Part shown: piece by piece, positions 8,526 to 17,248 of the stretch
Layout: each line of letters opens with the position of its first letter
How positions within the stretch are numbered: position 1 is the first letter of the stretch
Assembly: GCF_016411825.1 (NCBI RefSeq)
Contig: NZ_JAEKMH010000001.1
Location: 868,001-932,000 of the forward strand
Direction of reading: 5' to 3'
Source: Devosia sediminis
GTDB lineage: Bacteria; Pseudomonadota; Alphaproteobacteria; Rhizobiales; Devosiaceae
DNA: 64,000 nucleotides
The notes under the pieces: model-generated
Database searches by the model: none
What the model saw: the letters and a program-made list of their open reading frames with translations, nothing else
What the model was told of the DNA's origin: nothing
Program-made: the position numbers and the translations under genes

Positions 8526-9711
8526 GCGCCCGCGCCGCCGCTTCAACGGCGCCCGCACCGTGCGGGATGCCCAGCGCGCACATGCCCGCCTCCATCGTGC
8601 CCAGCACACCCATGACCATATGGGCATTCACGTGGCCCATATGGCCGATCCGCAGATAGTCGGCGTATTGCGGCTCATGCGACATGGCCATGCCAAGGCC
8701 GATACCCAGGGTTACGCCCGCCTCCTGCTCCAGCCAGGCACGCAGACGACCCGCTCCGCCTCCCGGAATTGTCGCCGCCGTCACCGAATGGCCGCGGGCA
8801 CCGGGATCGCGGACATTGAGGGCGATGCCGCTGCCACCGGCGCCCCACGCGTCGAAAGCCGTCCAGATGGCGCGGGCCAGAACGCGATGGCGCGCCCAGG
8901 TGTCTTCCAACCCCTCTTCGACGAGGATCATCTTGAGCACCTCATCGAGGCCGTAGATGTGCTGGGTCGGGGGCGTGCCGCCGAACAGGCGCCAATATTC
9001 GTCAGCACCAATGCGCGGCAGCACGCTCCAGTACGGCGTCGCCAGGTCTGCTATGCGTGCCGCCTCGAGAGCCTTGTCCGACAGCCAGAGCAGCGCCAGG
9101 CCGGGCGGCAGCATCAGGCCCTTCTGGCTGGCGCCGACAATCAGGTCGATGCCCCAGTCGTCCATCCGCAACTCATCGCAGCCCAAGGACGCGATGGCGT
9201 CGACGGCCAGCAATGCAGGGTGTCCGGCAGCATCGATCGAGGCCCGCACCGCCGCCACATCGTTCCGGACGCTCGAGGCGGTATCGACCTGGGTCAGGGT
9301 CACCCATTTGATTTTTCGCTCCGTATCGGCTCGCAGGGCTGCCTCGATCCGGGCCGGATCTGCGGCGGTGCGGCCAAAGTCGAGCAACTCGATCTCCACG
9401 CCCATGCTTTGCGCCGTGCGCGCCCAGTTGACGCCGAAGAGACCGGTGCCGACGCCCAGTGCCTTGTCGCCGCGCGAGAACATGTTGGTGATCGCCGCTT
9501 CCCAGCCGCCATGGCCGTTGGCGATATAAATCGCCACATGGTGGCGGGTTCCCGCCAATTGCTTGAGACCATCGAGCGCGCGGTGCGTGATGTCGATGAT
9601 GTCACCCTGGTAGATATTGGGCGAGACCCGATGCATGGCGTTGAGAACGCGTTCGGGAATGACCGAAGGGCCAGGGATGGCAAGGTAGGTGCGGCCGGTA
9701 ACAGGAGGCAT
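8512..9711 (-). CDS. Class V aminotransferase (serine/alanine-glyoxylate type)
   Basis: A 399-aa PLP enzyme of fold type I. The PLP lysine is K197 in GASQKGLM, preceded by the cofactor aspartate in LLAVDAIAS. The N-terminal LAIPGPSVIPERVL and HGGWEAAI segments are typical of the SGAT/AGXT/PucG group. It would exchange an amino group between serine or alanine and glyoxylate, or (S)-ureidoglycine in the PucG case; no purine-degradation genes lie nearby to favour PucG. It is divergent from the ArsR gene, so the palindrome at 9785 lies between the two starts. Confidence 0.85.
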   Translation of the reverse strand: MPPVTGRTYLAIPGPSVIPERVLNAMHRVSPNIYQGDIIDITHRALDGLKQLAGTRHHVAIYIANGHGGWEAAITNMFSRGDKALGVGTGLFGVNWARTAQSMGVEIELLDFGRTAADPARIEAALRADTERKIKWVTLTQVDTASSVRNDVAAVRASIDAAGHPALLAVDAIASLGCDELRMDDWGIDLIVGASQKGLMLPPGLALLWLSDKALEAARIADLATPYWSVLPRIGADEYWRLFGGTPPTQHIYGLDEVLKMILVEEGLEDTWARHRVLARAIWTAFDAWGAGGSGIALNVRDPGARGHSVTAATIPGGGAGRLRAWLEQEAGVTLGIGLGMAMSHEPQYADYLRIGHMGHVNAHMVMGVLGTMEAGMCALGIPHGAGAVEAAARALSAA

Positions 9712-9784
9712 CGATGGAATCCGTCAGGAGAGATCGCCAAGGTAGCTGCCCCGAGCCGCCATGCAAGCACCCCTTGCGTCGACT

Positions 9785-9802
9785 CATAAGTCTGTGCTTA
9801 TG
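9785..9802 (+). promoter_or_regulatory. Probable ArsR-family operator
   Basis: A perfect inverted repeat, CATAAG-TCTGTG-CTTATG, ends eight bases before the preferred ATG of the ArsR-family gene. Such imperfect or perfect ATAAG-type dyads in front of the regulator are the classical autoregulatory sites of this family. It also lies 73 bases upstream of the divergent aminotransferase start and could affect that gene. Confidence 0.65.
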
Positions 9803-9810
9803 TGTTAGAC

Positions 9811-10125
9811 ATGAGCGAAACCGAAATCTTCAAAGTCCTGGCCGATCCAACCCGGCGCGCCATTCTCGAGCGCCTCTCGGCAGGCGAGGCGACGGCCACC
9901 GATCTGCGCGAGGGCTTCGCCATCACCCAGCCGGCCATGAGCCAGCACCTGGCTGTGCTGCGCGGGGCAGGGCTGGTCAGCGAGCGCCGGGAAGGCCGCT
10001 TTGCCCACTATCGTGTCGACCCGGACGGCTTTGCGCCGCTCCACCAATGGCTCGGGCGGTATCGCGCCTTCTGGCCGGATCGTATCGACAATCTCAAGGA
10101 CCTGCTCAGGGAGATGGATCAATGA
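9811..10125 (+). CDS. ArsR-family winged-helix regulator
   Basis: A 104-aa DNA-binding repressor with the full winged-helix core: KVLADPTRRAILERLSAGEATATDL, then the recognition helix ITQPAMSQHLAVLRGAGLVSERREGRFAHY. There is no cysteine-based metal site; together with the coupled SRPBCC gene this fits the non-metal group that pairs with AHSA1-like proteins. I prefer the ATG at 9811 to the in-frame GTG at 9802, which overlaps the operator. The stop codon overlaps the next start (ATGA). Confidence 0.88.
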   Translation: MSETEIFKVLADPTRRAILERLSAGEATATDLREGFAITQPAMSQHLAVLRGAGLVSERREGRFAHYRVDPDGFAPLHQWLGRYRAFWPDRIDNLKDLLREMDQ

Positions 10126-10448
10126 GCGAGCGCGACGACGACCTGGTATTCGAGACAATTCTCGATGCGCCGCCGGAGAAAATCTGGCGCGCGCTGACCA
10201 TCCCCGAATATCGCGATCGCTGGATGCAGCGGCCGGATGACGTGTCTGTCTCATTAGAGGCAACTGATGCTCACAGTCTGCTAACATATCGCTGGACAGA
10301 GCGGGGCGAGGTCAGCCGCGTGACCATCGAGCTGACACCCCAGGCCGATGGCCAGACCGGCTTCCGCCTGACCCATGCGCCGATCCGGATTCCGGCTGCC
10401 GCCAACAGCAACGAGCCCGCTGCCACTGCCCTGATGCGCGCCGCCTGA
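10122..10448 (+). CDS. SRPBCC (AHSA1-like) domain protein
   Basis: A 108-aa START-like fold protein. It begins with the family pattern FETILDAPPEKIWRALTIPEYRDRWM, followed by alternating strands and a short C-terminus. Its start overlaps the ArsR stop by 4 bases, the common regulator/SRPBCC operon in which the second protein is thought to bind a hydrophobic ligand. Compared with usual AHSA1 proteins (about 140 aa) it is short and lacks the long C-terminal helix; the tail is alanine/asparagine rich. The ligand is unknown. Confidence 0.8.
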   Translation: MSERDDDLVFETILDAPPEKIWRALTIPEYRDRWMQRPDDVSVSLEATDAHSLLTYRWTERGEVSRVTIELTPQADGQTGFRLTHAPIRIPAAANSNEPAATALMRAA

Positions 10449-10485
10449 AGTCGCCTAAATCCCTGAGAACATGAGGAGATCGCCT

Positions 10486-11112
10486 ATGCGCGACATGATG
10501 AATCTCGTCCCTATGGTCATCGAGAATTCGAGCCGCGGAGAACGCGCCTTCGATATCTATTCGCGCCTCTTGCGCGAGCGGATCATTTTCCTTAACGGCC
10601 AGATCGAAGACGGCATGGCCTCGCTGGTCAGCGCCCAACTGCTTTTCCTGGAAGCCGAAAACCCCAGGAAACCCATATATTTGTACATCAATTCGCCTGG
10701 CGGCGTGGTGACTTCGGCCTTGGCAATGTACGACACGATGCAGTTCATCCGGGCGCCGGTCGGCACGCTCTGCATGGGCATGGCGGCCTCGGCGGCGACG
10801 CTGATCCTGGCGGCCGGCGAAGCGGGGATGCGCGCCAGTTTGCCCAATGTTTCCATCATGTTGCACCAGCCATCGGGCGGCTATCAGGGGCAGGTGACCG
10901 ATATCATGATCCACGCCGAGGAGAGTTTGCGGCTCAAGCGGCGGACCAATGAGATCTACGCCAGGCATTGCGGCCGGACCTATGAGGAGGTGGAGGCAGC
11001 GCTGGAGCGCGATCGCTACATGGCGCCGGAGGAAGCCAAGGCGTGGGGCCTTGTCGACCATATCTATTCCGACCGGTCCCAGTTTGAATTGCCGGGACCG
11101 GCCGAGGGCTAA
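10486..11112 (+). CDS. clpP: ATP-dependent Clp protease proteolytic subunit (ClpP paralogue)
   Basis: A 208-aa serine protease barrel subunit. The catalytic triad is intact by motif and spacing: S102 in GMAASAAT, H127 in MLHQPSGG, D176 in ERDRYM. The S-to-H and H-to-D distances (25 and 49) are those of E. coli ClpP. The residues after the serine differ from the usual GQAASMGA, suggesting a secondary paralogue rather than the clpX-linked copy; no clpX or tig is nearby. The ATG at 10486 is preferred because AGGAGA sits 6 bases upstream, inside the alternative upstream start. Confidence 0.9.
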   Translation: MRDMMNLVPMVIENSSRGERAFDIYSRLLRERIIFLNGQIEDGMASLVSAQLLFLEAENPRKPIYLYINSPGGVVTSALAMYDTMQFIRAPVGTLCMGMAASAATLILAAGEAGMRASLPNVSIMLHQPSGGYQGQVTDIMIHAEESLRLKRRTNEIYARHCGRTYEEVEAALERDRYMAPEEAKAWGLVDHIYSDRSQFELPGPAEG

Positions 11113-11117
11113 AACCC

Positions 11118-12374
11118 CTAGTGGGCATCCATGACCGGTTCACCCTTGCCGTGGGCATAGGTCTCGCCGACACCAAAGAGCCGGCCCTTTTCGGCGATCA
11201 GGATGAAGATCAGGGCCATGATCCCCATGGAGAAATAGCCGGCCGCGGCGGGGATGGTGGTGTTGTTGAAGAGCTGGCCGATATAGCCGCCGATCAACGC
11301 ACCACCCACCGTCTGGATAAAGCCGAAGACCGAGGCAGCCGTGCCGGCTACGGCGCCCAGCGGCTCCATGGAGAGCGAATTCATGTTCGAGGCTGACCAG
11401 CCGAACGAAAACATGATGACGCAGAGCAGACTGAAGAACAACCAGAGCGGCAAGAAGCCTGACAGGGCAAAAGCCAGCCAGATCCCCGAAAACGCCGTGA
11501 AGCTCAGCATGGCGCCATGCGACAGGCGTCGCATGCCGAGCCGCCGCACCACCCGTGAATTGGTGAACGACGACACGGCCATGAGCCCGGCCATGGCGGC
11601 AAAGGCCACCGGGAAATAGACGCCCAGGCCATAGATATCGACATAGATCTGCTGGCTCGAACTGATGAAGCCGAACAGCGCGCCAAACAGGAATGTGCCG
11701 GCGAGGCCGTAGGAAATCGCGACCCGGTTGGTGAAGACGATGCGGAAGCCGTCCACCACGCCCCCAAGGCTCAGCGGCCGACGCTTGTCGAGCGGCAGGG
11801 TCTCGGGCAGGCGGAAAAAGGTCCAGAACCAGAAGGCGAGCGCCAGCGCGCCCATGAAGATGAAGATGGTCTGCCACGGGCCGGTGAGCAGCAGCAGTTG
11901 GCCGATGCTGGGCGCGACCACCGGGATGGCCATGAACACCATGAAGATCAGGGACATGACTTCGGCCATCTCACGGCCCGAATACCGGTCGCGCACCACC
12001 GCGGTGGTGATCACGCGCACGCTGGCAGCGCCCATCCCCTGGATGAAGCGCAGGACCAGCAGCATGGTGAAGCTGGGCGCAAAGGCGGCGACGATGACGG
12101 CAACGACATAGACGGCGATGCCGGCCAGCAGTGGCGCCCGGCGGCCAAAGCGGTCCGTCAGCGGACCGAAGGCCAGTTGAGCGACGCCCATACCGATCAT
12201 GTAGGCGGAAATCACGAACTGACGTTCGTTCTCGTGGCTGACGCCCAAAGCCTCGCCCATATAGGGCAGGGCGGGCAGCATGACGTCGATGGCCAGGGCG
12301 TTGAGCGCCATCAGCGCGGCCATGAGGGCAATGAATTCGGGACGCGAGAGAACCCGCGTGAAATGATCGGACAT
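11118..12374 (-). CDS. MFS drug-resistance transporter, Bcr/CflA family
   Basis: A 418-aa twelve-helix transporter. It begins SRPEFIALMAALMALNALAIDVMLPALP, the hallmark of the DHA1 Bcr/CflA group, and has the A-motif GPLTDRFGRRAPLLAG. This family exports bicyclomycin, chloramphenicol, sulfonamides or dipeptides; the substrate here is unknown. The gene converges on clpP with only five bases between the stops. Another MFS gene follows upstream on the same strand. Confidence 0.88.
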   Translation of the reverse strand: MSDHFTRVLSRPEFIALMAALMALNALAIDVMLPALPYMGEALGVSHENERQFVISAYMIGMGVAQLAFGPLTDRFGRRAPLLAGIAVYVVAVIVAAFAPSFTMLLVLRFIQGMGAASVRVITTAVVRDRYSGREMAEVMSLIFMVFMAIPVVAPSIGQLLLLTGPWQTIFIFMGALALAFWFWTFFRLPETLPLDKRRPLSLGGVVDGFRIVFTNRVAISYGLAGTFLFGALFGFISSSQQIYVDIYGLGVYFPVAFAAMAGLMAVSSFTNSRVVRRLGMRRLSHGAMLSFTAFSGIWLAFALSGFLPLWLFFSLLCVIMFSFGWSASNMNSLSMEPLGAVAGTAASVFGFIQTVGGALIGGYIGQLFNNTTIPAAAGYFSMGIMALIFILIAEKGRLFGVGETYAHGKGEPVMDAH

Positions 12375-12481
12375 GATTGAAACTCGTCAAAGCCGAGGGA
12401 GGCCGGCCGAAGGAAGTGGCCGGACCATGAACCCGTTGGTCAGATTTGGCAACCCTTCAATCGGCAAAAGCCGATAGAAGG

Positions 12482-13708
12482 TCAGGCAGTCTTTATCGCG
12501 AAGCTGGAATCGCTGCGCTCGTTGATGGGAATGTGGATTGCGGCCGAGGCGAGCCCAAGCAGAATCCCGAGATACCAGACCAGGTCGTAGGCGCCGGTGA
12601 CATCGTAGACATAGCCGCCCAGCCAGACGCCGACGAAGGAGCCGAGCTGGTGGCTGAAGAAGGCAATGCCGTAGAGCATGCCCATGTAGCGCGGGCCGAA
12701 AAACAGCGTCACAAGCCCAGCGGTGAGCGGTACGGTCGAGAGCCAGAGCAGGCCCATCATGGCGGCAAAGGCATAGGCGGTGACTTCGGTCACCGGCAGC
12801 AGCAGGAAGCCGGCGATTGCCACGGCGCGCAGAAAATAGATGGTCGCCAGCAGCATCTGCTTGGGCAGGCGGCTCCCCATCCAGCCCGAGAGGAGCGAGC
12901 CGACTATGTTGAAGAGGCCGATGACCGCGATGGTCCAACTGCCTACTTCCGGCGACAGGCCGCACTGCACAAGGTAGGCCGGCATGTGGACGTTGATGAA
13001 GGCCAGGTGGAAGCCGCAGACGAAAAAGCCGATCACCAGCAGCCGGTATGAGCCGTATCCCCAGGCGCGGGACAGGGCCTGCATGAAGGGCAGGTCGGCC
13101 TGGCCCGGCACGGATTCGGTGCGTCCACGCAGCGCCGAAGCGAGCGGCACGATCAGCAACAGCAGGACGGCAATGTAGACAAGCGCCATCTGCCAGCCGA
13201 ATGCCGAGATGAAGCCCTGCCCGAGCGGGGCGAAGATGAACTGGCCGGCCGAGGATGCCGCGGTGGCCACGCCAAAGACGAAGCTGCGCTTTTCAGCGGG
13301 GACGACTCGACCGAAAGCGGCCATGACGACACCGAAGGACGCGATGGCAATGCCGACACCGGTAACGACGCCTGCGGTGATTGTCATGGATAACACGTCG
13401 GTCGAGAAGGCCATGCCGAGCACACCGAGGGCATAGATCACGCCGCCAACGGCCAGGACGCGACCCGAGCCGTGCTTGTCGGCCATGCCGCCGGCGAACG
13501 GCTGCGCTATGCCCCAGACCAGGTTCTGCACGGCCATGGCCATGCCCCACTGTTCGCGGGTCATGCCCAGATCCTCGGTGACCGGCAGTGTGAACAGGCC
13601 GAAGGAGCCGCGCGTGCCAAAGCCGATCGCGGCAATGATGCAGCCGGCGATGATGACGAGGGGCAGGGGGACGGCCCGGCGGGCGGGTGCGGCGACGGCG
13701 ACAGTCAT
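12482..13708 (-). CDS. MFS transporter (monocarboxylate/oxalate-type group)
   Basis: A 408-aa MFS carrier with about twelve helices. The N-terminus RGSFGLFTLPVTEDLGMTREQWGMAMAVQNLVWGIAQPFAGGMADKHG resembles the OFA/MCT-type group of prokaryotic MFS transporters, and the C-terminal half has the family FGPRYMGMLYGIAFFSHQLGSF segment. Likely a carboxylate or other small-metabolite transporter; the direction of transport is not determinable. It is followed by the Bcr-type gene at 107 bases spacing, so a shared transcript is possible. Confidence 0.82.
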   Translation of the reverse strand: MTVAVAAPARRAVPLPLVIIAGCIIAAIGFGTRGSFGLFTLPVTEDLGMTREQWGMAMAVQNLVWGIAQPFAGGMADKHGSGRVLAVGGVIYALGVLGMAFSTDVLSMTITAGVVTGVGIAIASFGVVMAAFGRVVPAEKRSFVFGVATAASSAGQFIFAPLGQGFISAFGWQMALVYIAVLLLLIVPLASALRGRTESVPGQADLPFMQALSRAWGYGSYRLLVIGFFVCGFHLAFINVHMPAYLVQCGLSPEVGSWTIAVIGLFNIVGSLLSGWMGSRLPKQMLLATIYFLRAVAIAGFLLLPVTEVTAYAFAAMMGLLWLSTVPLTAGLVTLFFGPRYMGMLYGIAFFSHQLGSFVGVWLGGYVYDVTGAYDLVWYLGILLGLASAAIHIPINERSDSSFAIKTA

Positions 13709-13889
13709 GGCGGAGCCTCGACAGGATGTTTCGCCAATCTACGCCCCGACTCTCATCACGCAAAGCGATATCGGGTGATGAGAGCTATCGGATTTGGTGA
13801 TGCAATATGTGGACGGGGCAGGTAGCCTGCTCCTGTCGCAATTCAAATCTGAAGAGGAAACAGCATGAGCCACAAGCCAGTCTGCGCCA

Positions 13890-14930
13890 TTGGCGCCGAT
13901 CGTCGCGGCCGCTGGTCGGCCGTTTTCCTCAGCAGTGTCCGGCCCTGCCTGGACGCCATTCTGGATTTGCACATTGCACGAACTCAAGAGAGAACACTTC
14001 TCCAGGGTTGAGCCCCTATTCCATGATCTGATCGCGCTGCATGGCAGCGTCAGTGCCACGCTGAGTGGCGCGGCCGAGGGCCATATCCTCGTCGATGACC
14101 TGAGCGCTCCGTCGGTAGCACTGCTCGATGGGCCCGAGGGCTTTTATCTCGGCGGCGGCCCGATTGCTGGGCGCGACTACTTCGCCCTTCGGCAGATCAT
14201 TCCGCCATGGGCCTACCTCTATCCGTCCAAGGAGTGGCTAGCGGCGCGGGAATGGGCCATGCCGCATCCCCATATGCAGCGGCACGACCGGGTGTATCTA
14301 GCGACGAGACCAAGCGACAAGCCGATGCCGGCGCTGTCCGCACCATTCGAGCTGGTGCTCGAGCAGGACGGGCCGCTCAGCAGCGCCGTACTTTGCGATG
14401 GTGAAACGGTTGCCCATTGCCGGCCGGACATGATTGTCGATGACAGGATGGAGATCGGGGTGTGGACGCGGCCGGACATGCGGCGGCGCGGGCTCGCCAG
14501 CGCGGTGGTGCGGGCAAGTCGTGGTCTTGCGGCGGCGGCGGGTATTCGCAGCGTCGGCTGGCATTGCCACGCCTCCAACGCGGGATCGATCGCGGTGGCC
14601 CGCCGCGCCGGGTTCGAACCGGCAGCGACCTATGTCGCCTGGAGCGCGAGCCTGCCTGCCGAGAATGCGGGGGACCTCCAGCCGGATCGATGCCGAAGTC
14701 TGGCGCAAGCCTTTGAAGCTGGTCGGCAAGACTTCGACTGGCTCGATTTTCACGCGGCGGTTGCCTGGTCGGAAGCTGGAGAGACCGAGCGGGCGCTGGT
14801 GGCGCTCGAGAGACTGGTCGAGGGCCCGTGGATGGGCCGTTCAGACTGGCTTGAAGGCCATTGGGCGTTGCAGCGCCTGCGGCACGAGCCGCGTTTCCAG
14901 CGTGCTCTCGAAATCCAGGCCGGCAAATAA
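13890..14930 (+). CDS. GNAT-family acetyltransferase (GNAT_acetyltran type)
   Basis: A two-part protein whose C-terminal half holds the acetyl-CoA-binding core: EIGVWTRPDMRRRGLASAVVRA followed by the second-helix stretch SVGWHCHASNAGSIAVARRAGFEP. The N-terminal half is a divergent domain typical of the larger GNAT_acetyltran family. The 5' end is uncertain: no ATG is available in this frame, the limit given is a TTG without a ribosome-binding site, and conservation seems to begin at HELKREHF (about 13974, also TTG). A well-placed GAGGAAA-ATG at 13865 opens a different frame that stops after 48 codons. Confidence 0.72.
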   Translation: MAPIVAAAGRPFSSAVSGPAWTPFWICTLHELKREHFSRVEPLFHDLIALHGSVSATLSGAAEGHILVDDLSAPSVALLDGPEGFYLGGGPIAGRDYFALRQIIPPWAYLYPSKEWLAAREWAMPHPHMQRHDRVYLATRPSDKPMPALSAPFELVLEQDGPLSSAVLCDGETVAHCRPDMIVDDRMEIGVWTRPDMRRRGLASAVVRASRGLAAAAGIRSVGWHCHASNAGSIAVARRAGFEPAATYVAWSASLPAENAGDLQPDRCRSLAQAFEAGRQDFDWLDFHAAVAWSEAGETERALVALERLVEGPWMGRSDWLEGHWALQRLRHEPRFQRALEIQAGK

Positions 14931-14957
14931 AAAAGGGGCCGCGCACCGCGCGGCCCC
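14928..14957 (-). terminator. Terminator of grxD (convergent with the GNAT gene)
   Basis: The stem GGGGCCGCGC/GCGCGGCCCC with a 3-base loop is followed, on the minus strand, by TTTTTTATTTG. It lies 20 bases beyond grxD and directly touches the stop codon of the convergent acetyltransferase gene, so it can serve grxD fully. Confidence 0.88.
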
Positions 14958-14976
14958 AATTCGTTCAGCAGCGCGA

Positions 14977-15312
14977 TCAGGCGCTCTGCTTGACCTCGAC
15001 GCCGGCCTGCTCGAAGTGGGTCTTGAGCTCGCCCGACTGGAACATCTCGCGCACGATGTCGGCGCCGCCGATGAACTCACCTTTGACGTAGAGCTGGGGA
15101 ATGGTCGGCCACTTGGTATAGGCCTTGATCCCCTCGCGCAGTTCTTCGCTTTCAAGGACATTGGCGCTGGAATAATCGACGCCGAGATAGTTCAGGATCT
15201 GAACGACCTGGCCCGAAAACCCGCACTGCGGGAAGTCGGGAGAACCCTTCATGAAGAGGAAAACGTCGTTGGTCTTCACCTTGTCGTCGATAAAGGCGTT
15301 GATGTCAGTCAT
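14977..15312 (-). CDS. grxD: Grx4-family monothiol glutaredoxin
   Basis: A 111-aa monothiol glutaredoxin with the CGFS active site at residues 30-33 and the family segments [37 protein letters not shown]. These proteins bind a [2Fe-2S] cluster with glutathione and act in cluster transfer and iron sensing, often with BolA. Here bolA lies about 1.6 kb upstream on the same strand (16925-17158), with a secreted protein, a HAD gene and a DUF6665-like gene between them. Confidence 0.96.
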   Translation of the reverse strand: MTDINAFIDDKVKTNDVFLFMKGSPDFPQCGFSGQVVQILNYLGVDYSSANVLESEELREGIKAYTKWPTIPQLYVKGEFIGGADIVREMFQSGELKTHFEQAGVEVKQSA

Positions 15313-15400
15313 GGGATGAGCCTTTCAAAAAGTCCGGTTTCAAGGGCCGGCTTCAGTTCGCCCTTAGATAGGACAGGAAGAGGGCGGTGTCGAGATCACG

Positions 15401-15952
15401 TTACTGGGTGTTGGTGCAATGCCACTCGCCGCTCGCGCTGATCGTGCCGGTGGCGACCTCGAAGACGCGCTGTTCCGATATCACCGAGCCAAACCCTGCT
15501 GATTGATGCTCGGCAAAGTCGGGACAGTTCTCTGCCGTACCCTGATCGGTGCGTTCCCAGTAAACGACCTGCTGGTCGTCCACGAGAACATCGTCATCGG
15601 CCGGTACGTCGATGATGGGGGCGAATGCGCCGGCATCGAGATCGTAAATGACGAGGCTGCCGTCGGGACCGGTTGACCGCTCGAGGACGAGATAGGGGCC
15701 GGCAAGGCCTCGATAGTAGATCGGGTCCTCGGGCTCGCCGATGCGGACGTCACCATCCTGCGTCGCGAAAACACAGGCAATCTTGCCCCGGGCCGGCGGA
15801 CGGATGATGAAATCCGTGCCGACCTCTGCGACGCGTTCCTGCGCAATGACCAGATAGTCCTCGTTCTGGAAACATTGCGCCTCCTGCGACAGTGCCGGCA
15901 AGGCAGGGAGGAGGGTCGCGGCGGCGAAAGTAATCAAGGCAATATGGCGCAA
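15401..15952 (-). CDS. Secreted protein of unknown function
   Basis: A 183-aa protein with a clear Sec signal peptide (MRHIALITFAAATLLPALPALSQEA, written here only as the hydrophobic stretch before about residue 24), then an exported domain rich in acidic residues and aromatic pairs, ending EWHCTNTQ. Three cysteines (QCFQ, KIACVF, ENCPDF) plus the terminal WHC could form disulfides. I do not recognise the family. It lies 88 bases upstream of grxD on the same strand. Confidence 0.7.
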   Translation of the reverse strand: MRHIALITFAAATLLPALPALSQEAQCFQNEDYLVIAQERVAEVGTDFIIRPPARGKIACVFATQDGDVRIGEPEDPIYYRGLAGPYLVLERSTGPDGSLVIYDLDAGAFAPIIDVPADDDVLVDDQQVVYWERTDQGTAENCPDFAEHQSAGFGSVISEQRVFEVATGTISASGEWHCTNTQ

Positions 15953-15976
15953 GGGCGGCCTCTTTGGTGTCCGGGT

Positions 15977-16603
15977 TCAGGTCAATCGCGCCGCGATCCA
16001 CGGGTGGTCGAAGAACTGGGCGTTCGTTTCGAACCGCACCGCTTCCCAACCTGCCTTGTGGGCCATGTCGATGACCTTAGGTGTATCGTCAAAGAACAGC
16101 GGCTTTTCGTCGGAACTGCCCATCCGGTCGTCGGCGAAGGCGAAAAAGCCCTGGTGTGCCTTGGTCATGCCAATGCGGGCGGAATAGAAGATGTCCTCGA
16201 AGATCTCGCCAAAGCCGAGCGTCTGCCACAGCCATTGGGCACGCATGTGGTCCTGGTTGGTGGCGAGGTAGAGGCGCACGTCCGGATGCGCCTTGAGCCG
16301 GCGGATACCGGCAACGAGATCGGTGTTGAGTTGCCCGTCATGCTCGAGCCAGAACTGCGCGAAGGCCATGGACGAGCCGCGATAGCCGAGGCCCGGCAGT
16401 CGCTTGTCGAGTGCCTCTACCAGCGGCGTCTGGCCGATGAGCACCTTCTTGAGAAAAATGTCGAAGATGAAGTCGGTCTGGAAGCGATCCGGGTCGACGC
16501 CCATGCTGCGTATATGCTCGTCCCATTGCTCACGCAGGTCGGGGCGGGCATGGAAGCCGTGAACCAGCACGCCGTCGACATCGAAGACGACGGCACGGCT
16601 CAT
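15977..16603 (-). CDS. HAD-superfamily hydrolase
   Basis: A 208-aa haloacid-dehalogenase-like phosphatase. Motif I is VVFDVDGVL (nucleophile and acid aspartates), motif II is YLATNQ, motif III is the lysine in GMTKAH, and motif IV is PLFFDDTP. The helical cap lies between motifs I and II. Substrate unknown; subfamily IA-type phosphatases act on many small sugar phosphates. Its start overlaps the end of the DUF6665-like gene by four bases, so bolA, DUF6665 and this gene form one transcription unit. Confidence 0.85.
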   Translation of the reverse strand: MSRAVVFDVDGVLVHGFHARPDLREQWDEHIRSMGVDPDRFQTDFIFDIFLKKVLIGQTPLVEALDKRLPGLGYRGSSMAFAQFWLEHDGQLNTDLVAGIRRLKAHPDVRLYLATNQDHMRAQWLWQTLGFGEIFEDIFYSARIGMTKAHQGFFAFADDRMGSSDEKPLFFDDTPKVIDMAHKAGWEAVRFETNAQFFDHPWIAARLT

Positions 16604-16920
16604 CTGGACCTTGCGGGACTGGCGCCGAGACCGTTCAGCACCTCTTGCGGAATGCCGAGATCGCGGATGACGTCATCATGGCGACGGAAGCCGATCAGTT
16701 CACGCTGGACGAAATATGCCCACACCGCCTGCTGGGCCTCGCTCAGCCATGTCGGCCGGTCGGCGCCGGCCGTGAGTTCGGCCAGGGCCTTCACCACGCG
16801 ACGTTCCGCAGCAGTCAGCGAACTGGCGCGCTCAGCCAGGATTTCGTGCTCGATGGCAGCGTGCCCGGCTTCGGGCCGGACCATGCGGATCAGGTCGAGA
16901 GAGTCGCGCAGACCCGCCAT
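16600..16920 (-). CDS. DUF6665-like protein
   Basis: A 106-aa helical protein. The pattern AAIEHEILAERASSLTAAERRV near the start and the C-terminal VQRELIGFRRHDDVIRDLGIP agree with my memory of a conserved rhizobial family (DUF6665); that assignment needs a profile search. The ATG at 16920 is five bases beyond the bolA stop and is preferred over an in-frame ATG inside bolA. It overlaps the HAD gene by four bases. No activity is known. Confidence 0.68.
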   Translation of the reverse strand: MAGLRDSLDLIRMVRPEAGHAAIEHEILAERASSLTAAERRVVKALAELTAGADRPTWLSEAQQAVWAYFVQRELIGFRRHDDVIRDLGIPQEVLNGLGASPARSR

Positions 16921-16924
16921 CCGG

Positions 16925-17158
16925 TCAGTCCGGGACGCTGGTCTGGAGGGCCAGGGCGTGAAGTGCGCCACCCATGTCGCCCTGGAGGCTATCATAGACC
17001 AGCTTGTGCTGCTGCACGCGGGTCTTGCCGCGGAACTGCTCGGATATCACCGAAGCCGCCCAGTGGTCGCCGTCACCGGCCAGGTCGCGAATCTCGATCT
17101 CGGCATCGGGAATGGCGGCCTTGATCCGGCGCTCGATCTCGCTTGCGTCCATGGCCAT
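16925..17158 (-). CDS. bolA: BolA-family protein
   Basis: A 77-aa protein with the BolA fold: DASEIERRIKAAIPDAEIEIRDL, then the KH-like segment GDHWAASVISEQFRGKTRVQQHKLVYDSLQ and the LHALALQT end. The conserved histidine in QQHKLVY is the ligand used in glutaredoxin [2Fe-2S] heterodimers. The ATG at 17158 has GGGAG seven bases upstream. The nearby grxD supports a role in iron-sulfur homeostasis. First gene of a unit with the DUF6665-like and HAD genes. Confidence 0.93.
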   Translation of the reverse strand: MAMDASEIERRIKAAIPDAEIEIRDLAGDGDHWAASVISEQFRGKTRVQQHKLVYDSLQGDMGGALHALALQTSVPD

Positions 17159-17248
17159 CTGCAGTCTCCCGATTGTCTCAACTGGCGCCCGGATCAAGCC
17201 GGGCGATGCCCCTGATATGGCACGCGGAAGCACCCGCTTCAACCAGCG

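Noticed and set aside
9714..10448. Extended frame running through the ArsR gene into the SRPBCC gene
   Set aside because: The SRPBCC protein clearly begins at 10122 with an ATGA overlap; the upstream part is an out-of-frame read of arsR.
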